DNA of 64,000 nt, from the NCBI RefSeq assembly GCF_001612845.1, contig NZ_BDBF01000036.1:1-64000 (forward strand), given 5' to 3'. The notes under the pieces are model-generated. The model saw only the letters and a program-made list of their open reading frames with translations, was not told the DNA's origin and made no database searches. Position numbers and translations under genes: made by a program. The stretch comes from Nocardia elegans NBRC 108235. GTDB taxonomy: Bacteria > Actinomycetota > Actinomycetes > Mycobacteriales > Mycobacteriaceae. This document shows, in pieces, positions 17,491-25,264 of this stretch (its first letter is position 1; every line of letters begins with the position of its first letter).

Positions 17491-17838
17491 TCAGGCGATC
17501 GGGAACAGGCAGGCGACGGCGAGTGCCAGGACCAGGCACGGCATCGGATACGGCAGATGCGCGTACCAGCGCGCCCGCACGATGGTGATCACCGCGCCGA
17601 CGAAATACAGCACGAGGCCGACGGCCGCGGCGATGCCGATCGCCGGGATCGCCAGGCCGACCAGCAACCCGAGCGCACCCGCGGCCTTGATCGCCGCCAA
17701 CGGCATCAACGCCCAGTCCGGTACCCCGTAGCTGCGCATATTTCCGCGCACCCAGTCCGGGTTGACGATGTCGACGACGGTCGCCCCGAAGACGACCACG
17801 GCGGCGACGATCGTGACGGTCACGTATGCGGTGTGCAT
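17491..17838 (-). CDS. DoxX-like family membrane protein
   Basis: A 115-residue protein of four membrane helices, starting MHTAYVTVTIVAAVVVFGATVVDIVNPDWVRGNMRSYGVPDWALMPLAAIKAAGALGLLVGL. The conserved pattern of a Lys-containing helix (AAIKAAGALGLL) after a PxW turn is typical of DoxX-like (DoxX_2) proteins. GGAGG lies five bases upstream of the ATG at 17838; longer readings cross the divergent promoter. It is divergent from the SigJ-like sigma gene 129 bases away. Sigma factors of the ECF41/SigJ group commonly lie next to DoxX, carboxymuconolactone-decarboxylase or oxidoreductase genes and often control them. Confidence 0.75.
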   Translation of the reverse strand: MHTAYVTVTIVAAVVVFGATVVDIVNPDWVRGNMRSYGVPDWALMPLAAIKAAGALGLLVGLAIPAIGIAAAVGLVLYFVGAVITIVRARWYAHLPYPMPCLVLALAVACLFPIA

Positions 17839-17967
17839 GACACCCTCCTGCTCGTTCGGCGCCCTGATCTGCGATGGTGATGGTGTGGGCCGAGCCCACT
17901 GCGCGGGCGAACAGGGCGAATCCGTCCCACATCGAGTTCGACGTGCGGCGACCGAGAAAGGTGACCG

Positions 17968-18969
17968 GTGCGCGATCGGGACGAGCTGGCGCGGCGCTTC
18001 GAACGACACCGCGACCTGCTGCGCGATATCGCCTACCGCATGCTGGGCTCGCTGCACGAGGCCGAGGACGCGGTGCAGGAAGCCTGGCTGCGCCTCGATC
18101 GGGCCGCGAGCGCGACCGAGACGACGCGCGGTGAGCGAGGTGTTGCGGACGGGTCTGCGGTGGACGGGCGTGCGGCGGACGGGCTCGGGATCGACAATCT
18201 CGCGGCGTGGCTCACCACCGTCGTCTCGCGAATCTGTCTGGACCAGTTGCGTTCCCGGACCGCCCGGCGGGAAGAGTTCGTCGACCCCGTGGACCGATCC
18301 GCCGCGCTCGACTCCGCCGGCACCGACGCCGGCTCTCGGTCCGGCGCCTTCACCGAACCCGAACCCGAAGCGCTACTGGCCGATTCGGTCGGCCGCGCGA
18401 TGCTGGTGGTGTTGCATGCGCTGAGCCCGGACGAGCGCGTCGCCTTCGTACTGCACGATATGTTCGCCGTCCCGTTCGGCGATATCGCCCCGATCGTGGG
18501 TCGGACCACGGCGACGACGAAGAAGCTGGCCAGTCGCGCCCGGCAGCGGGTGCGGGGCGACAGCTCGACGCCCCCGGCCGAGCTCGACCGTCATCGTGAG
18601 GTGGTCACCGCATTTCTGTCGGCGGCACGGGCCGGCGACCTCGGTGCCCTGATCGCGGTCCTCGCGCCCGATGTCGTGCGCACCGCGGACCCGGCGGTCC
18701 TGCCGCCCGGCATCGCGTCGGTCGTGCGCGGCGCCGCCGCCGTGGCCGAGGAAACCGTCTTGCTGCGCAACCGTTCGCAGGTCGCGGGTGTGGCGCTGAT
18801 CGACGGCGCGGTCGGTGTCGTCGTCGCCCCGGCCGGGCGTCTCGCCGCGGTCCTGCTCGTCACCGTGCGCGGCGACCGGGTCACCGCCTACGACGTCGTC
18901 GCCGATCCCGAGCGACTCGCCGCGCTGACTGTCACCGTGGTGCCCGGGACAGCGCCGCTTCGGCCGTAG
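17968..18969 (+). CDS. SigJ-like ECF RNA polymerase sigma factor with SnoaL-like C-terminal domain
   Basis: The 333-residue protein has sigma region 2 (LLRDIAYRMLGSLHEAEDAVQEAWLRLDR) and region 4 (VLHDMFAVPFGDIAPIVGRTTATTKKLASRARQRVR). A C-terminal SnoaL-like domain of ~120 residues (VVTAFLSAARAGDLGALIAVLAPDVV) follows. This is the architecture of ECF41/SigJ sigma factors, whose C-terminal domain tunes activity in place of an anti-sigma factor. The WLPEP linker and DGGGK motif I associate with ECF41 are not seen; the linker is an unusually long acidic insert rich in Ala, Asp and Gly. GTG start with GAAAGG upstream. Its last bases form a terminator hairpin. Confidence 0.82.
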   Translation: MRDRDELARRFERHRDLLRDIAYRMLGSLHEAEDAVQEAWLRLDRAASATETTRGERGVADGSAVDGRAADGLGIDNLAAWLTTVVSRICLDQLRSRTARREEFVDPVDRSAALDSAGTDAGSRSGAFTEPEPEALLADSVGRAMLVVLHALSPDERVAFVLHDMFAVPFGDIAPIVGRTTATTKKLASRARQRVRGDSSTPPAELDRHREVVTAFLSAARAGDLGALIAVLAPDVVRTADPAVLPPGIASVVRGAAAVAEETVLLRNRSQVAGVALIDGAVGVVVAPAGRLAAVLLVTVRGDRVTAYDVVADPERLAALTVTVVPGTAPLRP

Positions 18970-18989
18970 CCGAACCGGCGCTGTCCCGG
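18944..18989. terminator. Strong two-part terminator hairpin between SigJ-like and fadA2
   Basis: CCGGGACAGCGCCG (18944-18957) pairs perfectly with CGGCGCTGTCCCGG (18976-18989). Inside it TTCGGC (18959-18964) pairs with GCCGAA (18969-18974) around CGTA, with a single C-C mismatch between the two stems. It overlaps the stop codon of the sigma gene and serves two convergent genes. Confidence 0.8.
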
Positions 18990-19026
18990 TTGTCGAATTC
19001 CTATGTCACCGAGGTGAAGTCGCGGA

Positions 19027-20364
19027 TCAACGCTCCAGGATCGCGACCACACCCTGGCCGCCGGCGGCGCAGATGGAGATCAGCGCGCGTCCGGAACCCT
19101 TCTCCGCCAACTGCTTCGCGGTCTGGGCGACGATGCGTCCACCGGTCGCGGCGAACGGGTGCCCGGCGGCCAGCGAGGAGCCGTTGACATTGAGCTTGGT
19201 GCGGTCGATCGCACCGAGGGCTCCGTCCAGACCCAGGCGCTCCTTGCAGTACTGATCGGATTCCCACGCCTGCAGGGTGGCCAGCACGACCGAGGCGAAC
19301 GCCTCGTGGATCTCGTAGTAGTCGAAATCCTGCAGGGTGAGGCCGTTACGGGCGAGCAGGCGCGGCACCGCGTAGGTCGGCGCCATCAGCAGGCCGTCCG
19401 GACCCCAGACGTAGTCGACCGCGGCGACTTCACTGTCGACGAGGTAGGCCAGCGGCTTCAGGTTGCGCTCGGCGGCCCACTCCTCGCTGCCCAGCAGCAC
19501 CGCGGAGGCGCCGTCGGTGAGCGGGGTGGAGTTGCCGGCGGTCATGGTGGCGTCGCCGAGCTTGTTGCCGAACACCGGCTTCAGGGTGGCCAGCTTCTCC
19601 AGCGAGGAGTTCGGGCGCAGGTTGTCGTCGCGGGTCAGGCCCAGGAAGGGGGTGACCAGGTCGTCGAAGAAGCCGCGGTCGTAGGCGGCGGCCATGTTCT
19701 TGTGCGAGAGGTAGGCCAGTTCGTCCTGCGCCTCGCGGGCGATGCCGAATTCCTTCGCGGTGATCGCCGCGTGGTCACCCATCGACAGGCCGGTGCGGGG
19801 CTCGGCGTTGCGCGGGATCTCGATGCCGACCATGCTCGGGCGCAGCCGGCCCACGAGCTTGACGTAATCCTTGTTGCTGCGCGCCCGGTTGGCGTCGAGC
19901 ATCCATTCACGCATGGATTCGCTGACGCCGATCGGCGCGTCGGAGGTGGTGTCGGTACCGCCGCCGATACCGGCCTCGATCCGGCCCAGCGCGATGGCGT
20001 CGCCGACGGTGACGATCGACTGCAGGCCCGTGCCGCAGGCCAGCTGCAGATCGTGGGCGGGGGTGTAGGGCGACAGTTCGCTGCCCAGCACGCTCTCGCG
20101 GACCATGCCGTGCTCGCCGACGCGCTTGAGCACCGCGCCACCGACGACCATGCCCAGCCGCTCGCCCTGCAGCCCGAATCGGCTGACCAGGCCGTTCAGC
20201 GCGGAGGTGAACATGTCCTGGTTCGAGGCGCGGGCGTAACGGCCGTCGGAGCGAGCGAACGGGATCCGATTACCGCCGAGGACGGCGACAGGTTTGGCCT
20301 GCTTGGCCTTGTCGGCCCGGCTGCTCGATGGTGCGGTCTTCGCCGAACGGGCTTTGGTAGTCAC
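19027..20364 (-). CDS. fadA2: Acetyl-CoA acetyltransferase / 3-ketoacyl-CoA thiolase (FadA2 type)
   Basis: The 445-residue thiolase-fold enzyme cleaves 3-ketoacyl-CoA or condenses acetyl-CoA units. The nucleophilic Cys is in DLQLACGTGLQS, the catalytic His in YYEIHEAFASVV, and the second Cys in ISICAAGGQGVVAI. NVNGSSLAAGHPFAATGGRI is the other active-site loop. The start GTG at 20364 (VTTKARSAK) has AGGAG six bases upstream; a Lys-rich N-terminal extension of ~20 residues precedes the domain. It is divergent from fabG4-htdX, as Rv0243 is from Rv0242c-Rv0241c in M. tuberculosis, and shares with them a palindromic operator. Confidence 0.9.
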   Translation of the reverse strand: MTTKARSAKTAPSSSRADKAKQAKPVAVLGGNRIPFARSDGRYARASNQDMFTSALNGLVSRFGLQGERLGMVVGGAVLKRVGEHGMVRESVLGSELSPYTPAHDLQLACGTGLQSIVTVGDAIALGRIEAGIGGGTDTTSDAPIGVSESMREWMLDANRARSNKDYVKLVGRLRPSMVGIEIPRNAEPRTGLSMGDHAAITAKEFGIAREAQDELAYLSHKNMAAAYDRGFFDDLVTPFLGLTRDDNLRPNSSLEKLATLKPVFGNKLGDATMTAGNSTPLTDGASAVLLGSEEWAAERNLKPLAYLVDSEVAAVDYVWGPDGLLMAPTYAVPRLLARNGLTLQDFDYYEIHEAFASVVLATLQAWESDQYCKERLGLDGALGAIDRTKLNVNGSSLAAGHPFAATGGRIVAQTAKQLAEKGSGRALISICAAGGQGVVAILER

Positions 20365-20532
20365 TCGAGTCTCCTTGGGGGACGGTCGGGCCGGCGGAGC
20401 TTGCGGAGCCGGCGGGTGGGTAGGCACTGTCTCGGCGGGTTTTCTGGGGCCGGAGCCGGGAATGCCGCATATTGGGGACGAAGTCGGTAACCCGGCCGAC
20501 TGTATTGCCGGCGATTCCGTCGGTTTACATTA

Positions 20533-20552
20533 AACTTACTCTGGAGTAAGTT
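20533..20552. promoter_or_regulatory. Perfect palindromic operator between fadA2 and fabG4
   Basis: AACTTACTCTGGAGTAAGTT has perfect 9-base arms around a TG centre, in the 303-base divergent gap. The same TTAC-N6-GTAA core recurs 5' of the TetR gene (25204-25223) and of fadE5 (31741-31756). The three promoters therefore look like targets of one regulator, most likely the TetR protein encoded at 24575. The rest of the gap holds no gene. Confidence 0.75.
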
Positions 20553-20667
20553 AATTGTCGACACCGTACCCCGAAGATGTGGGCTACAACGCGCGGGGTA
20601 GTGGGGAAATACGGAAACGGCAGACGTCCAGATCGTCCACATTCGACACAAGGAGAAGGTAGGAACA

Positions 20668-22029
20668 GTGGCAGCCAGCAAGAGCAAGGGTGCTCCCAAC
20701 CTTTACGGTTCGTTCGTCAATTCCGCCCCCGGCGCCTTCCTGGCCGGCAAGTTGGGCCTGCCGCAGCCGGAGAAGCTGCGCCGTTACACCCCGGGCGAGC
20801 CGGCGTTGCCCGGTCCGGTCCTGCTCGGCGGTAAGGGTCGCGTCGCCGACGCCGCGCGCACCCTGTTGTCGGACTACACCTTCGTCGACGCCCCCACCCA
20901 GGGCGTGAAGCTCGGCGCGCTGGTCTTCGACGCCACCGGCATCGGCACCGTGGAGGAACTGTCGCAGCTGTTCGAGTTCTTCCAGCCGGCCATGCGCTCG
21001 ATCGCCCCCTCCGGCCGCGTGCTGGTCGTCGGCACCACGCCGGAACTCGCGGGCAGCGTCGACGCGCAGATCGCGCAGCGCGCGCTGGAGGGTTTCTCCC
21101 GCAGCGTGGGTAAGGAACTCCTGCGCGGCGCTACCGCCAACCTGGTCTACCTGCACCCGGAGGCCGCCGCGGCCGCCACGGGTCTGGAGTCGACCCTGCG
21201 CTTCATCCTCTCGGCCAAGTCGGCGTTCGTCGACGGCCAGGTCTTCCGGGTCGGCAAGGACGACAACGCCGCGGCCGGCATCGACTGGACCAAGCCGCTC
21301 GACGGCAAGGTCGCCGTGGTCACCGGCGCCGCCCGCGGTATCGGCGCCACCATCGCCGAGGTGTTCGCCCGCGACGGCGCCACCGTGATCGTCGCCGACA
21401 TCCCGGCCGCCGGTGAGGCGCTGTCGCAGACCGCCAACAAGGTCGGCGGCACGGCGCTCGCGGTCGACGTCACCGCTGCCGACGCCGCGGACAAGATCGC
21501 CGAATTCGCCACCGAGCGCTTCGGCGGCGTCGACATCATCGTGCACAACGCCGGCATCACCCGCGACAAGCTGCTCGCGAACATGGACGCCGCCCGCTGG
21601 GACGCCGTGCTCAACGTCAATCTCGCCGCGCCGCACCGCATTACCGAGGGCCTGGTGGCCAAGGGTGCGCTGAAGGAGGGCGGCCGGGTGATCGACGTGT
21701 CCTCGATCGCCGGTATCGCCGGTAACCGCGGCCAGACCAACTACGGCGCCTCCAAGGCCGGTGTCATCGGCATGGTGAACGCCGAGGCGCCCAAGCTGGC
21801 CGAGAAGGGCATCACCATCAACGCCGTCGCCCCCGGTTTCATCGAGACCGCGATGACCGCCGCCATTCCGGTCGGCACCCGCGAGGCGGGCCGGCTGCTC
21901 AGCTCGCTGCTGCAGGGCGGGCAGACCGTCGACGTCGCCGAGACCATCGCCTACTTCGCCAGCCCGGCCTCGAATGCGGTGAACGGCAACATCGTTCGCG
22001 TCTGCGGCCAGGCCATGATCGGAGCCTGA
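20668..22029 (+). CDS. fabG4: High-molecular-weight 3-oxoacyl-ACP/CoA reductase FabG4
   Basis: The 453-residue protein is about twice the size of ordinary FabG. The first ~210 residues are a flavodoxin-like domain of long FabG4-type reductases (LYGSFVNSAPGAFLAGKLGLPQPEKLRRY). The C-terminal SDR domain has TGAARGIGATIAEVF for cofactor binding, the HNAGIT motif, the Ser of DVSSIAGIAGN and the catalytic YGASK. It reduces 3-ketoacyl thioesters with NADH. GTG start with AAGGAGAAGG upstream (tail AGGAACA). The stop is one base from the htdX start. Mtb Rv0242c has the same size and neighbours. Confidence 0.92.
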   Translation: MAASKSKGAPNLYGSFVNSAPGAFLAGKLGLPQPEKLRRYTPGEPALPGPVLLGGKGRVADAARTLLSDYTFVDAPTQGVKLGALVFDATGIGTVEELSQLFEFFQPAMRSIAPSGRVLVVGTTPELAGSVDAQIAQRALEGFSRSVGKELLRGATANLVYLHPEAAAAATGLESTLRFILSAKSAFVDGQVFRVGKDDNAAAGIDWTKPLDGKVAVVTGAARGIGATIAEVFARDGATVIVADIPAAGEALSQTANKVGGTALAVDVTAADAADKIAEFATERFGGVDIIVHNAGITRDKLLANMDAARWDAVLNVNLAAPHRITEGLVAKGALKEGGRVIDVSSIAGIAGNRGQTNYGASKAGVIGMVNAEAPKLAEKGITINAVAPGFIETAMTAAIPVGTREAGRLLSSLLQGGQTVDVAETIAYFASPASNAVNGNIVRVCGQAMIGA

Positions 22030-22030
22030 C

Positions 22031-22900
22031 GTGGCAACCCAGACCATCTCGCTGAACGAGCCGCCCAAGACCGGCAGCCTGTATCTCAAGGCCGCCCTGG
22101 GTGCCGTTCCGCTGCCGCTGGTGTCGGCGCGCAAGTCCGAGATTCCGGACCGCGCGGTCGAGTGGAACGGCGTCCGCGTCGATCCCGACCACCTCGCCGC
22201 CTACTGCCACGCGACCGGGCTGCGCTTCGGCGACTCCCTGCCGCTGACCTATCCGTTCGTGCTCACCTTTCCCGTGGTGATGCAGCTGGTGGTGGCCCGG
22301 GACTTCCCGTTCGTCGCGGTCGGCGCGGTGCACGCGGAGAATCTGATCGAGCGCACCCGCGAGATCTCGGTCAGCGAACCGCTCGACATCCGCGCCCACG
22401 TGGAGAATCTGCGGGAGCACCCGAAGGGTCTGCTGGTCGATGCGATCAGCGAGATCAGCGTGGGTCGGGAGCTGGTGTGGCGGCAGGTCACGACCTTCCT
22501 GCACCAGCAGCGCACCTCGTTGTCCGGTGGCCCGAAGGCCGCGCCGCCCCCGGACGAGGTGCCTCCGCCGCCGCTGCGCACGCTGAAGGTCGACCAGGCG
22601 ATGATCCATCGCTACGCTGCCGCCTCCGGTGACCGCAACCCGATCCACATGTCGGCTCTCGGGGCGAAGGCCTTCGGCTTCCCGCGCTCCATCGCCCACG
22701 GCATGTGGTCGGCCGCCGCGATCCTCGGCGTGATCGAGGGCCGGGTGCCCGCGAAGACGTCGTACGCGGTGAAATTCGGTAAGCCGATCCTGCTGCCGTC
22801 CACGGTCAACGTCTACGCCGACCAGACCGCCGAGGGCTGGGATCTGTCGCTGAAACATCCGAAGAAGGGCTACCCTCATCTGACCGCGACGCTGCGCTGA
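22031..22900 (+). CDS. htdX: (R)-specific 3-hydroxyacyl dehydratase HtdX (MaoC/hotdog)
   Basis: The 289-residue double-hotdog enzyme hydrates or dehydrates 3-hydroxyacyl thioesters. The hydratase-2 motif lies in the C-terminal half: RYAAASGDRNPIHMSALGAKAFGFPRSIAHGMW, with Asp and His of the catalytic pair. The N-terminal half (VDPDHLAAYCHATGLRFGDSLPLTYPFVLTFPVVMQLVV) is the non-catalytic hotdog. GTG start one base after the fabG4 stop, so the two are coupled. With FabG4 it would carry out two successive steps of a fatty-acid elongation or degradation cycle. It ends next to a large stem-loop. Confidence 0.9.
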   Translation: MATQTISLNEPPKTGSLYLKAALGAVPLPLVSARKSEIPDRAVEWNGVRVDPDHLAAYCHATGLRFGDSLPLTYPFVLTFPVVMQLVVARDFPFVAVGAVHAENLIERTREISVSEPLDIRAHVENLREHPKGLLVDAISEISVGRELVWRQVTTFLHQQRTSLSGGPKAAPPPDEVPPPPLRTLKVDQAMIHRYAAASGDRNPIHMSALGAKAFGFPRSIAHGMWSAAAILGVIEGRVPAKTSYAVKFGKPILLPSTVNVYADQTAEGWDLSLKHPKKGYPHLTATLR

Positions 22901-22905
22901 GCAGC

Positions 22906-23008
22906 GAACGGCACGAACAGCCGCCCACCTTCTCGGCGGCCGCATATCGGATCGCATGGGGGATTCGATATGTGGCGGAGGCGAAAAGGTGGGCGGCTGT
23001 TGCCGTTC
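22906..23008. terminator. Very long multi-part stem-loop between htdX and the DUF5685 gene
   Basis: GAACGGCA (22906-22913) pairs with TGCCGTTC (23001-23008). After a 2-3 base bulge, AACAGCCGCCCACCTT (22916-22931) pairs perfectly with AAGGTGGGCGGCTGTT (22986-23001; base 23001 can pair in either stem). CATATCG (22943-22949) pairs with CGATATG (22966-22972) in the loop. The whole spans 103 bases between convergent genes. Position favours a bidirectional terminator, but the length and nested stems are unusual. Confidence 0.6.
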
Positions 23009-23030
23009 CGGCCGGCGACCGGCGGCCGGA

Positions 23031-24464
23031 TCAGCAGTTGCAGTCGCAGCCGCAGCAATCGCAGTCACAGTCGCCGCAACTGTTGCAACAGCTGCAGCAA
23101 TCGCCACAGCCCTCGCAGTCGCAGCAGTCGTCACAATCGCAGTCGCAGCGTTGTATCCAGGCTTCCCGGTGTTCACCGCTGCACGGCCGCCGATGCCCGC
23201 CACAGCAGGCGTATCCGGTGCAGTACACCCCGCAGATGATCCCGACGCCCTGCCAGAAGGTGGGCCGTCGCGGGGGCTCGTGCGGCGGCTCGTCCGAGGG
23301 CGGATACGGATCGCTCGGCGGCCGATCGCCGAACGGCGGCGGAATGTCGTAGGGCTGCACCGGGCCGGCGTGCCCGGCTGCCACGGGGTAGCCCAGCAGC
23401 TGTACTGCGGCGTCGGCAGCGGCGCCGTCGGAAAGCGTTCGGCCGCCGCGTTTTCCGCGGCCGCAGGCGGCTTTCGCGTCGCCGCATGCTACGGCCGCGG
23501 CTCGGCCCAGCTTCCGGACGACACCGCGCAACGGATCGAGCAGCAGCCAGCGGACGGCGGGAACGTGGGCGAGCTTCGCCTGGTGTAGCGCGCGGCGGAT
23601 TTCGGCGTCGGATTCACGCAGCAGGCCATGCGCCTCTTCGGCGCTCACTCCGACGGCGAGAAGCGGGTTGAAGCGATTCCGGCGGCGGTCGTCGTCCAGA
23701 TCTTCGATGGCGTCGGCCAGGTGAGCGATGCGGCCGAAATGCCATCCGGCATCTCGGAGGGCCGGCGTGTTCTCCGGTCGGCCCGCCAGCACCGCGCTGT
23801 GGGCGAACAGTTCCGCGGCACACATCTGTGTCGGCTCGGTGAGGGTGGCGAGGAGCGCGGCCGGTGTGGAACCGATTGTCCGCGTGGCGCTTTCGACGTC
23901 GGAGCCCCGGGAGTCGACCGCGGCAGCCCCGCGCCCGTGTGCCGCCTGCAAACGCGGTTGCCCGCCGCGCGCCGTGTGAATCCGCACTGCCTGTTCGAGT
24001 TCCGCCTGGCGGCCGATCGCGGCGATCAGCGGTTCGATATCCAGCCCGATGTCGGCGGCGTTCGCGCGCGCCGAGGCGAACCAGCGATCGGCCACCTTCC
24101 GCATGGGCCGCCGGACCAGCGGGCCCGCATCGCCGTCGTCGGCATGGTCGCGAATCTTGGCCGCTCCCAGCAGGAGTGACGCGGTGGTCGCCAGCCGCAC
24201 CCCGGGGGAGTCGGCCGCGGCGACCGAGGCCCGCTGCATGCCGCGCAGCGCGCACGGCCCGGCCGCGGTTCGCGCGGACTCACCGGCCTGTGCTTCCGTC
24301 AGCACGTTCAGCACGATCGCATCGGTATTGGTCGCGGTGCGGGCCAATTGACCGTGCCCGTCGCGCAGGCCCAGGCACAGTCCGCACATCTGCGTGCGCC
24401 AATCCGCCGCGTCCAGGCCGTATTTCGCCGCGCTGTGCGCGCACGGCGTGAGAAGTCCGAACAA
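23031..24464 (-). CDS. DUF5685 family protein with a cysteine-packed C-terminal tail
   Basis: The 477-residue protein is a DUF5685-type helical protein, starting LFGLLTPCAHSAAKYGL and continuing with MCGLCLGLRDGHGQLARTATNTDAIVLNVLTEAQ, the diagnostic opening. A Pro-rich linker (YDIPPPFGDRPPSDPYPPSDEPP) follows. The last 38 residues (23034-23147) contain 19 cysteines alternating with Asp, Gly, Asn and Ser. Such a tail suggests metal binding or disulfide cross-linking. The early CGLC pair and DDLDDD-like acid cluster (ADAIEDLDDDRRRNRFNP) resemble an isoprenoid-synthase fold remnant. TTG at 24464 was picked because the family normally starts at this residue; an upstream ATG is also open. Function unknown. 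Confidence 0.7.
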   Translation of the reverse strand: MFGLLTPCAHSAAKYGLDAADWRTQMCGLCLGLRDGHGQLARTATNTDAIVLNVLTEAQAGESARTAAGPCALRGMQRASVAAADSPGVRLATTASLLLGAAKIRDHADDGDAGPLVRRPMRKVADRWFASARANAADIGLDIEPLIAAIGRQAELEQAVRIHTARGGQPRLQAAHGRGAAAVDSRGSDVESATRTIGSTPAALLATLTEPTQMCAAELFAHSAVLAGRPENTPALRDAGWHFGRIAHLADAIEDLDDDRRRNRFNPLLAVGVSAEEAHGLLRESDAEIRRALHQAKLAHVPAVRWLLLDPLRGVVRKLGRAAAVACGDAKAACGRGKRGGRTLSDGAAADAAVQLLGYPVAAGHAGPVQPYDIPPPFGDRPPSDPYPPSDEPPHEPPRRPTFWQGVGIICGVYCTGYACCGGHRRPCSGEHREAWIQRCDCDCDDCCDCEGCGDCCSCCNSCGDCDCDCCGCDCNC

Positions 24465-24574
24465 TTCCGCCCCGTAGAATCGGCGGCCGCATCGGCAATC
24501 CGGCCGTCTGTGCAATCCGCACTCTGGCAGGTGCCGACCGCGCCGCGCAACTCGGACCGCGCGATTCGCCGGTG

Positions 24575-25174
24575 CTACTCGGCCTTCTTCTTACCGGCCA
24601 GACCGCGCCAGGCCAGATTGTCCAGGAGGTCGACCGCGCTGGCGACATCCACCTCACCGCTGGCGATCCGGTCGGCGATCGCCTCGCCCGCGCCGATCAC
24701 CGCCACCGCGACGATGTCGAAATCCGTTCCGGGCTCGGCATATTTGGCGCTCGACTCGAGCAGTTTCGCGGTCAGTTCGATGATGCGCTCGCGACTGTTC
24801 GCGATCTCGGAGGCGAACGGCTGCTGCCCGAGGGCCTGCCGATACAGCACCGACCACGACAGCCGGTTGTTGTCGACATAGGACAGGAATGCCTCGAGCC
24901 CGGCCCGCAGCTGCTCGTGCGGGGTGAGCTTGGGGTTGCCGGCCACCGCGACGGCCTCGATGAACCGTGCGCTCTCGCGCTGAATGCAGGCCCGGAACAG
25001 TTCGTCCTTGGAGCCGTAGTACAAATACAACATCGGCTTGGAGATCTTGGCCTCGGCCGCGATGGCATCCATCGACGTGTCGTGATATCCCTTTCGGGAG
25101 AAGACCTCGACGGCGGCGTCCAGCATCTGCTGCTCACGAACCGCCCTGGGAAGCCGCTTCGTTCCGCCTGCCAT
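24575..25174 (-). CDS. TetR family regulator (Rv0238-like), probable fatty-acid regulon repressor
   Basis: A 199-residue TetR protein. The helix-turn-helix is in MLDAAVEVFSRKGYHDTSMDAIAAEAKISKPMLYLYYGSKDELF (residues ~17-60). The rest is the ligand-binding helical core. ATG at 25174 has AGGAG five bases upstream; a GTG at 25180 is also open. A TTAC-N6-GTAA palindrome lies 30-50 bases before the start, so it is probably self-regulated. The same palindrome is found at fadA2/fabG4 and fadE5, the genes that flank its orthologue Rv0238 in M. tuberculosis, so an acyl-CoA-responsive repressor role is the best guess. Confidence 0.85.
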   Translation of the reverse strand: MAGGTKRLPRAVREQQMLDAAVEVFSRKGYHDTSMDAIAAEAKISKPMLYLYYGSKDELFRACIQRESARFIEAVAVAGNPKLTPHEQLRAGLEAFLSYVDNNRLSWSVLYRQALGQQPFASEIANSRERIIELTAKLLESSAKYAEPGTDFDIVAVAVIGAGEAIADRIASGEVDVASAVDLLDNLAWRGLAGKKKAE

Positions 25175-25203
25175 CCACACTCCTAGCCCATATCGAAACC
25201 CCT

Positions 25204-25223
25204 ATCTTACTCCAAGGTAAGTT
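25204..25223. promoter_or_regulatory. Operator at the TetR gene promoter
   Basis: ATCTTACTCCAAGGTAAGTT carries CTTAC-N6-GTAAG arms (25206-25210 and 25217-25221) and aligns with the fadA2/fabG4 palindrome over most positions. It sits directly upstream of the TetR gene, consistent with autoregulation. Confidence 0.7.
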
Positions 25224-25264
25224 TCGGAGAACAACGAATTGCCACCGATTCGCTGAAGCCGGGC

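Noticed and set aside
23034..23147. CRISPR-like short repeats (gcagtcgcag units)
   Set aside because: Units are short, irregular and in frame with Cys codons of the DUF5685 protein; no spacers.
22956..23588. Forward open frame opposite the Cys-rich tail (SQSQSQ-like repeats)
   Set aside because: It is the antisense of the Cys-rich coding repeat; Gln/Ser runs are a product of the reverse reading.
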